DNA of 64,000 nucleotides, from assembly GCF_018491765.1 (NCBI RefSeq), contig NZ_JABWCU010000023.1, positions 1 to 64,000 of the forward strand. The letters are read 5' to 3'. The stretch comes from Novosphingobium profundi. Its GTDB lineage: Bacteria > Pseudomonadota > Alphaproteobacteria > Sphingomonadales > Sphingomonadaceae. The notes beneath the pieces were generated by a model. The model ran no database searches. It saw only the letters and a program-made list of their open reading frames with translations, and had not been told where the DNA came from. Shown here piece after piece: positions 33,019 to 41,781 of the stretch (its first letter is position 1; every line of letters begins with the position of its first letter). Both the position numbers and the translations under genes were made by a program.

Positions 33019-33496
33019 TCAAGCAACACCTAGGACCTTCTGTGAGCGAAACTATTCCATCCACCAAGACGAAAGCAAGTGACTATGCTCTCCCCTCGAC
33101 CACAGTCCCCCTTTAGATGGACCCTGTCGGCTTGGTCTGACGACCAGGCCGCAGGGTCAGATATCTCGGCCTTACGGCCACGGACCCACACTGGACGCCC
33201 CATGGAAATCTCGGGAACCCGACATTACCTCCCTCGCCAAGTCGAGGGCCCTCAGTCCCTGATTTTTTGCACACCCTACACGGCAAGCCGTATGGTTTTT
33301 CCTTTCCAAATCAACGTGTAGACTATCGTGTACGCGTACACCATCGTGCACACTGCCAACTATATGCAATTAAAGGTCATATAACAATATCTTAGGCGTG
33401 CACTATAGTGCTCGCCTAGATGCTAGACATGTGCGGAATAGGTAGAGTATAACGTCTTCGCGATAGCCAGATCAGGTTCTCTCAGGAGAGCTTGAG
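33019..33496. other. oriT: Putative origin of transfer (oriT) region
   Basis: The gene-free stretch lies directly upstream of a TrwA-TrwB-TrwC-like gene set, which is where oriT lies in MobF plasmids such as R388. It is lower in GC than its surroundings and packed with inverted repeats: GACCCTGTCGGCTTGGTC facing GACCAGGCCGCAGGGTC (33120-33157), CCCTCG/CGAGGG (33232-33252), ACGGCAAGCCGT, and the operator-like repeats at 33319-33417. A possible nick-proximal GTGCGGAATAGG is at 33431. The nick itself cannot be assigned by eye. Confidence 0.55.
33319..33417. promoter_or_regulatory. Operator-like repeats before the ribbon-helix-helix gene
   Basis: Three related blocks, ATCGTGTAC, ATCGTGCAC and ATAGTGCTC, occur with the perfect palindrome GTGTACGCGTACAC (33328-33341) and a 24-base palindrome with one mismatched pair (AGGCGTGCAC...GCTCGCCT, 33394-33417). 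Ribbon-helix-helix relaxosome proteins bind such sites both to bend oriT and to repress their own operon; the next gene encodes one. Confidence 0.5.
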
Positions 33497-33796
33497 TTGG
33501 AACAAAATCAGAGCACGCAGGCTCGCTCAGTCCGTTTAAGTCCTGGCGAACTGAAGCTTATCGACCAGCTTGCCGAACAGATGGAAACATCACGTTCGGA
33601 AGCCCTTCGCTATGCCATCCGTATCGGCCTTCCATTTGCTCTCGCTCAGCGCGGGATCAACGTTGACCGAATCCTAATGGCAATCGAGATCCTCGTCACC
33701 CAAACCTTGTGGCAAATCGAGGAGCATGAAGGAGCCGAGTCTGTACAAAGACTCTTGAACGCATCCTCTCAGTCCGTGACTAAGTACCATGCGTGA
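33497..33796 (+). CDS. Ribbon-helix-helix relaxosome accessory protein (TrwA-like)
   Basis: A 99-residue protein starting at a TTG with AGGAG upstream. The N-terminus is a ribbon-helix-helix: strand ARSVRLSPGE, helix LKLIDQLAEQMETS, helix RSEALRYAIRIGL. The C-terminal half is a short helical oligomerisation segment. Position (oriT, this gene, coupling protein, relaxase) equals that of TrwA in R388, which binds oriT, stimulates nicking and represses the operon. The end overlaps the traD start by eight bases. Confidence 0.75.
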   Translation: MEQNQSTQARSVRLSPGELKLIDQLAEQMETSRSEALRYAIRIGLPFALAQRGINVDRILMAIEILVTQTLWQIEEHEGAESVQRLLNASSQSVTKYHA

Positions 33797-36203
33797 CGGC
33801 GACATTCGCTTCAGCCGAAAAGCGGCCACGCTCGAACATCATTCCGCCCGCGGAAAGGTGATCCGGAACTCGACTAACTTCACGCGCGGTTCCCAGCTCT
33901 TCTCGCACGAAATGATGATGACCTGGGCGGGCATCAAAGTCCCCTTGATGACCTGGCTCATCCTCTCGGTGGTGCTCCTGTTTGCCATCGCCTCATTCCA
34001 TTTCCACGAACACCAATTCCAGCTCGTTTGCATGAAAATCTACGCCGATCTCTGGGGCTGGATCGGCCTCGATCCCGACAAAGCGGTCAACCTCACGCTA
34101 CCTGATGGATCGGTGAAACACGGAAAAGTCCTCTGGGTCCCCTACCATCCAGCTGTCGTTGCCGCCTGGAATGCCGCCTTGCGGATCCTTTTTGCCGCCG
34201 CGCTTGGCTCAGTGTTCATCTGTATCCCCATGACTATCTGGTTCGTCGAGTATTCGCGCAAGCGTGGAAAGGACATCCTTCGGGAGCGTCATGAACGCGG
34301 CGCGCTGCTTATCACCAAGACCGAACTGGAGAACGAGATCATCGCTCATAACCAGGCCGAGTTCGGCAAGGAATGTGCATCCAAGGACCCGCCAGTCTCC
34401 CCATCGGACGTCCTGCGCAAATCAATGCGCGAACGCGTAGCGGAAGGGTTTCACGCTCCCTATCGTCTTGCAGGTATTCCGTACCCGTGGCGTCTCGAGC
34501 AGAGCCACGCCATGTTCATCGGCACGACCGGTGCAGGCAAGACCACAGAGCTCAAGAAAATCGTGACACAGGCCCGCGCCCGCGGGCACCGCTGCGTGAT
34601 CTTCGACCTGACCGGAAGCTTTGTCGAGAACTTCTACAACCCCGAGACCGACGTCCTCCTGAACACGATGGACCGGCGTTGCCAAGCCTGGACCATTTTC
34701 AGCGATTGCGACAACTATTCCGAGTTCCTCTCAGCGTCCAACGCACTCATCCCAAGCGGACACAACGCCGAGGATGACTTCTGGCAAAAAGCGGCCCGAA
34801 CCTTGTTCGTGGAAATGTGCATGAAACTGATCGCAAAGGGCGCCACCTCGAACGGTGCCCTTGCCTACCACCTCATGCAAGCCGACCTCAAAAAAATCAG
34901 CCGCGAACTGGAGAACACGGTCGCTGCCCCGCTCGTCGCGACGCAAGCAGCAAAGATGGCTGAATCCATTCGCGCTACCTTCAACACCCACGCCAATGCG
35001 CTGCGCTTCCTACCTGATCCCGTACATGGCGAAGAACCCTTCTCGATCAACAAATGGATGATCCAGGACGAAGAAGAAGGCTCGATCCTGTTCATCACGT
35101 CAAACCACAACGATTTGGTTCTCAATCGCCCCCTGTTGACCTTGTGGATGGACCTTGCCGTCAACGCGCTGTTCCGGCTGCCCCGCACTCGAGATCTGCG
35201 GACATGGTTCCTGCTCGACGAAGTGCACTCGCTCCACAAACTGCCAGCAATCGACCATGGCCTCCAAACCGCGCGTGCCTTCGGCGGAGCTTTCGTACTC
35301 GGCATCCACTCGTTCGACAAACTCGCCGAAACCTACGGTGAAAAAGGCGCGATTAATTTGGCGTCGCTTGCGCGAACCAAACTGGTCCTCACGACATCGG
35401 ATCTCGAAACCGCGAAGCGCTGCGCCGACTTCATCGGAAGCCGTGAAGTGCGCCAGATGGACGAAGCCTACAGCTATGGCGCAAACAACACACGCGACGC
35501 CTCCACGATCACGCCACGCAAGGAGGTCCAACACCTCGTCATGCCAGACGACATCAAGGAGCTTCCTTCGCTCCATGGCTTCGTCAAATTCCCAGACGGC
35601 TTTCCGGCGGCAAAAATTCAACTGACCTACAAAAGCTATCCCGAGATCGCCGCTGGATTTGAGCGTGTGACTGTCATGCGAGCCTCAACCTACAAACCCA
35701 GCCAACCTGACGACGATGAGCTTGAAGAAGGCGGGCGGGAAACGGATGGACGCGATAACGCACCCATTGCGATCGCTGACCTGGCCGACAAGGAACGACA
35801 GCAAGAAAACAGCGAAGCGGCACCGCTATCCGAAGCGGAAATTGAGGCTGCGAAAATGGCCCAAACCTGGGATGACAAGGGCAACGCCCAAAAACCTGAC
35901 ACTCAGCCTCGCGACACTGAGTCCGCACCTTCTGCGAAGCCCCAAGCCAGCTTCGAATACATGAACAAGAAACCCGGTGAAGAAGACAGCTCGCGCGACG
36001 AGGAGCTCGATGAGCGCGGCCAAACCCAACCCGATGAAAAAGCCGCTGCGCACACGACCAAAACTCCCGACGCCCGTGCCGCCCGCGAGAGCCAACGCGA
36101 CAATCAAGAAAGCCTCATCACCCGCGAGGAACGTGAAGGCATCGGCACGGAACACGCCGAACGAGAACACGACGCTGGCGACGATTTCGAACAGGAGATG
36201 TGA
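33789..36203 (+). CDS. traD: Type IV coupling protein TraD/TrwB
   Basis: An 804-residue inner-membrane ATPase that hands the relaxosome to the mating channel. Two N-terminal membrane segments (about 50-70 and 128-152) flank a small periplasmic loop. The ATPase has Walker A GTTGAGKT at 245-252, the VIFDLTGSFVENFY strand and a Walker-B-like WFLLDEVHSLHKL. After about 620 the protein turns into a 180-residue acidic, disordered tail rich in Glu, Asp and Lys, longer than in TrwB. It starts inside the end of the accessory gene and is followed after 3 bases by the relaxase gene, so the three are one operon. Confidence 0.93.
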   Translation: MRDGDIRFSRKAATLEHHSARGKVIRNSTNFTRGSQLFSHEMMMTWAGIKVPLMTWLILSVVLLFAIASFHFHEHQFQLVCMKIYADLWGWIGLDPDKAVNLTLPDGSVKHGKVLWVPYHPAVVAAWNAALRILFAAALGSVFICIPMTIWFVEYSRKRGKDILRERHERGALLITKTELENEIIAHNQAEFGKECASKDPPVSPSDVLRKSMRERVAEGFHAPYRLAGIPYPWRLEQSHAMFIGTTGAGKTTELKKIVTQARARGHRCVIFDLTGSFVENFYNPETDVLLNTMDRRCQAWTIFSDCDNYSEFLSASNALIPSGHNAEDDFWQKAARTLFVEMCMKLIAKGATSNGALAYHLMQADLKKISRELENTVAAPLVATQAAKMAESIRATFNTHANALRFLPDPVHGEEPFSINKWMIQDEEEGSILFITSNHNDLVLNRPLLTLWMDLAVNALFRLPRTRDLRTWFLLDEVHSLHKLPAIDHGLQTARAFGGAFVLGIHSFDKLAETYGEKGAINLASLARTKLVLTTSDLETAKRCADFIGSREVRQMDEAYSYGANNTRDASTITPRKEVQHLVMPDDIKELPSLHGFVKFPDGFPAAKIQLTYKSYPEIAAGFERVTVMRASTYKPSQPDDDELEEGGRETDGRDNAPIAIADLADKERQQENSEAAPLSEAEIEAAKMAQTWDDKGNAQKPDTQPRDTESAPSAKPQASFEYMNKKPGEEDSSRDEELDERGQTQPDEKAAAHTTKTPDARAARESQRDNQESLITREEREGIGTEHAEREHDAGDDFEQEM

Positions 36204-36206
36204 ACC

Positions 36207-39197
36207 ATGCACTCTGTCGCATCCGTTCGATCGGCCGCAGGTGCGGCAAACTACTTCGCCAAGGACGACTACTACACGGGCGAACACTCATCAGAGGCAA
36301 CCGAGTGGGGCGGCAAGGGCGCCGAAGCTCTCGGACTGTCCGGCGAGATCTCCAAACAGGCATTCGAGAAGCTCCTCAACGGGAAATTGCCCGATGGAAC
36401 CGAGGTCAATCAATCCGCGAACCGCCGCGCCGGGATCGATCTCACGTTCTCGATGCCGAAATCAGCGAGCATCATGGCCTACGTCGCGGGCGATACCCGC
36501 ATCCTCACCGCCCACATGGCGGCCGTGAAATCAACCATGGCCTGGGTTGAACGCACGATGGCCGAGACACGCGACTACAGCCGCAACCGCAATGGAGAGC
36601 CAGTTCGAACAGGCAACCTCGTCTACGCCCTATTCCAGCACGACACGAGCCGCAAACTCGATCCACAAGGCCACATTCATGTCGTCGTCGCATCCCTGAC
36701 TCGCAACGCTCAAGGCGCCTGGCGGGCGCTGCGGAACAGTGAGATCTGGTCGAAGAATTCCACTATCGGTTCCGCTTACCACGCTGCCTTTCGCGAACAG
36801 CTCAGCGAGCTCGGATACGAGACACGCCTGACCGGCAAACACGGTCAATTCGAGATCGCAGGCGTGAGCAAGGAGGTCATCCAGGAATTCTCGCAACGCC
36901 GTCAAGAGATCCTCGATAAAGCCGCCGAAGTCGGCATTTCAACACCCAAGGGCCAAGACCGCATCGTCGTCAACACGCGCGATGCAAAACTCGACGTCGA
37001 AGACCGCGGCAAACTGCGAGCCGAATGGGCGGAACGAGCTGAGCGCGTAAAATTCAATGGCAAGGAAATCCTCCAGAAAGCCATGTCACGCTCAGGCGGT
37101 CCATCTGAACAACCAATCGGCCTCGCCTCAAAACTCAATCTCATCATCCAAAACACCGAACGACTGATTGATGACTACGTCCGAACGAGCGACGCTCTCA
37201 CAACCAGCGGTCTGGCGCGCTTGACCCTAACTCCGTCCAAGCTGCGAACCGAAATGGCCGTCGCTTCCGCGATCCGAATTCATGGACAAAGACAGGCCGC
37301 ATTCCAACGAAGCGACGTCTCCAAAACCGCCCTCGATCTCGGGCTCAAAGGGGTCACAATCACAAAAGTCGAAGACCGAATCCAAACCCTCGTCGATCAG
37401 CAAAAACTGGTCATGGGGACGACAACTCGTCTCGATGGGGTTGCCGAACTGGTGACCACCCCCCAGCACATAGCCGAAGAACGCAAGCTGCTCGCTGGCA
37501 TCGACGCCGGGCGCAAAGCTTCAAGCCCAATTGTTGAGGCCTCGCAGATCCAGGAACGCTTGGCGAGCGTCCCTACCGAACACCCCTTGAACAACGAGCA
37601 ACTAGCCGCCGCAACCCTCGCACTTTCGACAAGCGACCGCATCGTCGTGATCCAAGGCGTCGCCGGCGCCGGAAAGACCACACTCGTTCAAAGCATAGAG
37701 GCGGTTGCCGGCCAGGAAGGGCGAAAAACCGAAGGCTTGGCGTTCGCCAACGAGATGGTCCAAAAACTCAAAGGTGACGCCAATATCGAGGCTTCAACGG
37801 TCTCGAGTTTCGTCAACGCACATATCAAGGGCGCTCTCGCTGGACAGGGGCCCAACTTCGAAAAATCGAAGGCGGAACTCGCTGGAAAAATCTTCGTGCT
37901 CGACGAGTCCTCGCTGGTCGCGAACGAAGCCATGAACAACCTGGTCACGATCGCCAACGCCTACAAAGTCGACCGTCTCATCATGATTGGCGACAGGCAA
38001 CAACTCGAGTCCATCGATCACGGCAAAGCCTTTGCCCTCATTCAAAGCCACGACCCGGCCATGGCACACATGCCGACCAGCCTCCGTCAAACGACACCGG
38101 AAATGGTGCAGGTCGCAACTCTCACGCGCGAGAAGCAATTCAAGGCTGCATTCGAGGTCATCAAGGACCAGGTTCACTCCGAGAAGAACGCATACCTCGA
38201 CAAGGCGGCCGAGCGCTGGCTCGAGCTCCCAAAAGAGCAGCGCGACCAAACGGCCCTTTACGCATCAGGCAGACGTTCGCGAGCCGAATTGAACGATCTC
38301 GTGCAGAAAGGCTTGCACAGCGAAGGCACTATCCGCGGTCCGGGCCGAACACTGACCACGCTGCTCCCGGCTCACTCGACCCGCGAGGAGCTCAGATACC
38401 CGCACACCTACGAAGCCGGGCTGGTAATGGACGTCGTGCGCCATCGCGGCTCCAGCGGCTTAACCCGCGGCCGCTACGAGGTCCTGGGAACCAACGAACG
38501 GGGGGATGTGCAACTGCGCAACGAGCGCGGAAAGGTCTTCACCTTCGATCCGACCAGGATCGACCCGTCCGACAAAACCGACAGCATCAAACTCTACGAG
38601 AAGATGGAAACCACACTCTACGAGGGCGACAAGATCGTATGGACCGACACCGATAAAAACCGGGAAATCTACAACTCCGGCAAGGCTCAAGTGCTGCGAG
38701 TCGACGAGAACACGATCACAGTCGAAAACGCCAAAGGCGAAGTCCTCGAGCTCGGCCACGGCGACAAGATGCTCGAACGCCTGGGCCTCGCCTATGCGAT
38801 CAACATGCACCAGGCCCAAGGCATGACCAGCACCCACGGCATCGGGGTCATGCACTCATCTGAGCGCAATCTCGTCACCCAACGGCTTGCGCACGTCATG
38901 GTGACCCGTGTCCGTGAAAGCATCGAGATCTTCACCAACGACAAGGACAGCCTGCTCAAGGCAATCGAACGCAATCCTGGCGACAATCTCAGCGCGCTCG
39001 AGACCATCGGCGAAAATACGATCGACGCACCAGAGAAGTCCCGATCGCGCAACGCGGGCGAATTCAATCCTTCGATCCCCGGCGAAGCCAACCGCGAAGG
39101 ATCGCAAAAAGGCTCAGCGTCAAACGCCACCTTCGAGATCCCACCATTGGAACCCCGGATCGATCTTCCCGAACGCAACATCGAAAGGACGCGGTGA
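36207..39197 (+). CDS. mobF: MobF-family conjugative relaxase-helicase
   Basis: A 996-residue protein that nicks oriT, stays covalently attached to the 5' end and unwinds the strand. The N-terminal relaxase has tyrosines Y22 and Y23 (KDDYYTG) and the metal-binding histidines H145, H156 and H158 (FQHDTSR, QGHIHVVV). The C-terminal RecD-like helicase has Walker A GVAGAGKT at 484-491, the Walker B-like VLDESSLV, motif III MIGDRQQLESIDHG and a late AYAINMHQAQGMT. Order and length match TrwC/TraI. The paired Tyr arrangement allows a second cleavage for terminating transfer. The stop overlaps the next start (TGATG). Confidence 0.95.
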   Translation: MHSVASVRSAAGAANYFAKDDYYTGEHSSEATEWGGKGAEALGLSGEISKQAFEKLLNGKLPDGTEVNQSANRRAGIDLTFSMPKSASIMAYVAGDTRILTAHMAAVKSTMAWVERTMAETRDYSRNRNGEPVRTGNLVYALFQHDTSRKLDPQGHIHVVVASLTRNAQGAWRALRNSEIWSKNSTIGSAYHAAFREQLSELGYETRLTGKHGQFEIAGVSKEVIQEFSQRRQEILDKAAEVGISTPKGQDRIVVNTRDAKLDVEDRGKLRAEWAERAERVKFNGKEILQKAMSRSGGPSEQPIGLASKLNLIIQNTERLIDDYVRTSDALTTSGLARLTLTPSKLRTEMAVASAIRIHGQRQAAFQRSDVSKTALDLGLKGVTITKVEDRIQTLVDQQKLVMGTTTRLDGVAELVTTPQHIAEERKLLAGIDAGRKASSPIVEASQIQERLASVPTEHPLNNEQLAAATLALSTSDRIVVIQGVAGAGKTTLVQSIEAVAGQEGRKTEGLAFANEMVQKLKGDANIEASTVSSFVNAHIKGALAGQGPNFEKSKAELAGKIFVLDESSLVANEAMNNLVTIANAYKVDRLIMIGDRQQLESIDHGKAFALIQSHDPAMAHMPTSLRQTTPEMVQVATLTREKQFKAAFEVIKDQVHSEKNAYLDKAAERWLELPKEQRDQTALYASGRRSRAELNDLVQKGLHSEGTIRGPGRTLTTLLPAHSTREELRYPHTYEAGLVMDVVRHRGSSGLTRGRYEVLGTNERGDVQLRNERGKVFTFDPTRIDPSDKTDSIKLYEKMETTLYEGDKIVWTDTDKNREIYNSGKAQVLRVDENTITVENAKGEVLELGHGDKMLERLGLAYAINMHQAQGMTSTHGIGVMHSSERNLVTQRLAHVMVTRVRESIEIFTNDKDSLLKAIERNPGDNLSALETIGENTIDAPEKSRSRNAGEFNPSIPGEANREGSQKGSASNATFEIPPLEPRIDLPERNIERTR

Positions 39198-39532
39198 TGC
39201 CCACAGAACCCGTTGGCGAGGACCAGGAGCCATGGACAATCCAACCACCCGGCACAGCCCTATCTGCGCGCCTGCAAGCCCGCATCCATGATTGCGCGGC
39301 TCAAACCCATTCCTCCACTGAATGCCAGGCACTCGCGATAGCAATCGGACGCGAAACGCAAACCGCACACCTAATCGCATTCGGGTTCGGTCTCTTTTCG
39401 GCAGTCATCGTCGGACACATCGCCAGCACGTTCATCGTCATGCTCGGCCGCGCAATGCAACGCCGTCTTCGGCCCAGGTACACCCGAATATCCCCCACCC
39501 TCTTCCAAAGCGGAGCAAAGCACGATGCGTGA
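39197..39532 (+). CDS. Small membrane protein in the relaxase operon
   Basis: A 111-residue protein coupled to the relaxase stop (TGATG) with AAAGGA upstream. It has one clear membrane segment (about 60-85: LIAFGFGLFSAVIVGHIAST) and polar ends with a Cys-containing IHDCAAQTHSSTECQ in front. I do not recognise it. It overlaps the DUF2726 gene by eight bases, so the operon continues. Confidence 0.6.
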   Translation: MPTEPVGEDQEPWTIQPPGTALSARLQARIHDCAAQTHSSTECQALAIAIGRETQTAHLIAFGFGLFSAVIVGHIASTFIVMLGRAMQRRLRPRYTRISPTLFQSGAKHDA

Positions 39533-40067
39533 ATGGCTTCCCTACATCATTGCGGGTGCGCTGGTCTTCGCCATCCTGCCATCACTGATGAAGCTGCTAC
39601 GAGCCTCATCCCCACCCAAAGTCGCCCCCCGGCCGCTCATGACGCGCATGGAGCGCCGCACCATAACCTGCATCGAAATGGTCATCCCTTGGGCGCGCGT
39701 GCACGCACAGGTCTCAATGGGAGCAATCCTGAAGCCGCGAGGCAAACTCTCCCGGTCCCAAGCCACAACGATCCGCAACCGCTTCTCGAGTAAACGGATC
39801 GACTTTGTCGTTGAACACCCGACCACCGGCGAAATCATCATGCTCATCGAGCTCGACGACAGCACGCATAACGCTCGAAACGACAGATGGCGCGATACAC
39901 TCACGAAGTCGGCCGGTTACATCACGATCCGGCTGCCGGCAGGAGAGGTCCCCTCTCGCCAGTCCATCTACATGCATATCCGCGCGGCCGCCCAGCAGCA
40001 TCCAAAACTCAGCGACATTCTCGGCGAAGGACCTGGAGTAGCCAAACGCAGCACGAGGGCATCGTGA
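39525..40067 (+). CDS. DUF2726 membrane-anchored nuclease-fold protein
   Basis: A 180-residue protein with one N-terminal membrane segment (WLPYIIAGALVFAILPSLMKLL) and a cytoplasmic DUF2726 domain. The domain core KRIDFVVEHPTTGEIIMLIELDDSTHN looks like the D-(E/Q)-x-D strand set of the restriction-endonuclease fold, with Asp and Glu in the right places, followed by RNDRWRDTLTKSAGYITIRL. DUF2726 often sits in conjugative operons and may process DNA; that is inference. It overlaps the preceding gene. Confidence 0.75.
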   Translation: MREWLPYIIAGALVFAILPSLMKLLRASSPPKVAPRPLMTRMERRTITCIEMVIPWARVHAQVSMGAILKPRGKLSRSQATTIRNRFSSKRIDFVVEHPTTGEIIMLIELDDSTHNARNDRWRDTLTKSAGYITIRLPAGEVPSRQSIYMHIRAAAQQHPKLSDILGEGPGVAKRSTRAS

Positions 40068-40180
40068 CTCTCGCTGGCCGGAAAATAGCACAACTTCCAC
40101 ACCGGCCTGGATCACCAAACCGGTCGGCCACGCCAATCGGCCGATCAAAATCTCACCCCTTACATCCAAGGAATTCTCTG

Positions 40181-41011
40181 ATGCGTATCCGTCACCAAGC
40201 AGCCGTTGCCCTCACCATCGCGATCCTGCCGGTCACCGCGCACGCCCAAAAAATTGGCGCTGGCGGCACCGGCATTGATGAAACAACCGAGCTCCCCAAA
40301 TGCTCAGCGCCAATCGGAACCATCGCCCTCGTCGAGAGCAAAGCCCCCAGCATGGACGATGAACTACCACCTGGAATGCGGGCCCTTGTGCGAATGGCCG
40401 AGAGCCAAAACGGAGGCAGCGCAGCGCGAGTGGACCCACTGCCACTGCTCAAGCTTCTCACCGCACAATCCAACTGCTTTCAGGTTGTCGAGCGCGGAAA
40501 CGCCTACGATGCCCTTCAGCGTGAACGAGCACTTGCCATGGGCAATGCACCAGGAACCGCGCAGCCGGTCCTGCAAGCAGCCGACTATCTCCTTTCTGCA
40601 CAAGTGCTCTATTCGGACGCGAACAGTCGCGGGGCCAGCGCAGGGATCGGCGGAGCTTTCGGTTCCGCAGTCGGCCTCAAGACCAAAACTCTCGAGAGCC
40701 AGATCATGCTCTCACTCATCAACGTCAAAACCGGCGTTCAAGAAGCCGTCGCGACCGGCGCCGCCCGCAAAAAGGACACAAAAATTATCGGGGGAGGGCT
40801 GCTACTCGATCTCGGAATCGGAGCACTTGGCGGCGCCTACACTTCGACCGATATCGGTAAAGTCACGTCGCTTGCGATGCTCGATGCCTATCGCAAAATT
40901 GCTACGACTGCGAAGCTGCGACAGGAAGCCGCTCGAGCCGAATCCACTCAGGGGCCTATGATCGACCAAACAGTGGCCCACACGGTCAATGGCACCACCC
41001 AGGACCAATAG
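40181..41011 (+). CDS. CsgG/HfaB-like secreted protein
   Basis: A 276-residue exported protein with a clean signal peptide (AAVALTIAILPVTAHAQ, cleavage after AHA). The body resembles CsgG-type assembly proteins: LLKLLTAQSNCFQVVERG, ADYLLSAQVLYSD, LESQIMLSLINVKTGVQ and a C-terminal glycine-rich LGIGALGGAYTS. In the absence of a lipobox Cys it is not a canonical CsgG pore lipoprotein. It may be a transfer-linked envelope factor. The ATG at 40181 has AAGGA upstream. A terminator-like hairpin follows. Confidence 0.65.
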   Translation: MRIRHQAAVALTIAILPVTAHAQKIGAGGTGIDETTELPKCSAPIGTIALVESKAPSMDDELPPGMRALVRMAESQNGGSAARVDPLPLLKLLTAQSNCFQVVERGNAYDALQRERALAMGNAPGTAQPVLQAADYLLSAQVLYSDANSRGASAGIGGAFGSAVGLKTKTLESQIMLSLINVKTGVQEAVATGAARKKDTKIIGGGLLLDLGIGALGGAYTSTDIGKVTSLAMLDAYRKIATTAKLRQEAARAESTQGPMIDQTVAHTVNGTTQDQ

Positions 41012-41017
41012 TGCTGA

Positions 41018-41043
41018 ACCGGCGCCGCCTAAACGGCGCCGGG
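41018..41043 (+). terminator. Hairpin ending the transfer operon
   Basis: CCGGCGCCG and CGGCGCCGG form a perfect stem around CCTAAA, just after the CsgG-like gene. There is no T run, so it may be a processing or rho-assisted end. Confidence 0.5.
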
Positions 41044-41168
41044 TGCTGTTAGAGTGCGGAATAGGGAGGGGAGGGGCAGCGGTGAAGCGCACCATCCATA
41101 GGTCTTGAGTGCGACGGCAAGGCAATTGTTCGTGCAGAGAGAGAGGTTAGAATCCATCGAAACGGCCG

Positions 41169-41564
41169 CTATCTGCGACCCGAACTTCTAGGATGCCATG
41201 GCAAAACGGTGCCAGTAGTGAGCATGGCGGAAGACAGGTCTCTCCCATCCTGAAGTTTGCAGCTCGCGACAGTTCTGGCGTAACTGGCCCCTGCGCTTCT
41301 GCACTGCATCGCAGGATACCGAACGACAATGTGGCCCGTTTTCCATCGCCCTTTCGGTCCACCGAGCAGGTCGACTAACGCATTGCGCGCTTGAATAGCG
41401 CTGGCCGCAGGGCAAGGTTGCCCGGGTTTGCACGATCCATCCATTTCCCTGGCGGCTATGCCTTCGATTCGAATTTTCTCCCCCTCCTTGCAGATCAACG
41501 GCCCGTCCCCATCGTAGACAGCAATAGGGGTACACATGAATAGAAGACCTGCAGCGACGCTCAT
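41169..41564 (-). CDS. Thermonuclease (SNase-like) family secreted protein
   Basis: A 131-residue protein with a signal peptide (MSVAAGLLFMCTPIA) followed by the SNase opening VYDGDGPLICKEGEKIRIEGIAARE, where the usual V-x-DGDT-x-R/L-x-G-x-D-x-PE is recognisable but altered: DGDG for DGDT and ARE for APE. Later parts are AALQARNALVDLLGG-like and SYARTVASCKLQDGRDL. Loss of canonical acidic residues may mean reduced or changed activity. The ATG at 41564 has AAGGA upstream. Similar genes are common on sphingomonad plasmids. Confidence 0.65.
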   Translation of the reverse strand: MSVAAGLLFMCTPIAVYDGDGPLICKEGEKIRIEGIAAREMDGSCKPGQPCPAASAIQARNALVDLLGGPKGRWKTGHIVVRYPAMQCRSAGASYARTVASCKLQDGRDLSSAMLTTGTVLPWHPRSSGRR

Positions 41565-41781
41565 TGTAACAAATCCTTCGAATGATTTGTGGAAGTGTGC
41601 CGCTGCCAGCTGCAATAACAGATACGCCGGTCAGCTGGTAAATCAGCATCTCCCTATAGGAACATTTCTGATCCTGGGACTATGGCGACAGTCGGCTTAG
41701 CGGCGAGCACCCCAAGAAAGCCGACGCTCCCTTCGCGGTGGTGCGAGCCCAGATCAGCGGCTTGCCCTGAGTAGCCCCTAG
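41565..41781. other. Gap between the nuclease gene and the IS701-type element
   Basis: About 220 bases with no supported gene; the last four bases are the CTAG target copy of the insertion sequence. Confidence 0.4.

Noticed and set aside
41054..41065. A second oriT at the end of the operon
   Set aside because: Only a 12-base match supports it; there are no flanking inverted repeats like those at 33-33.5 kb.
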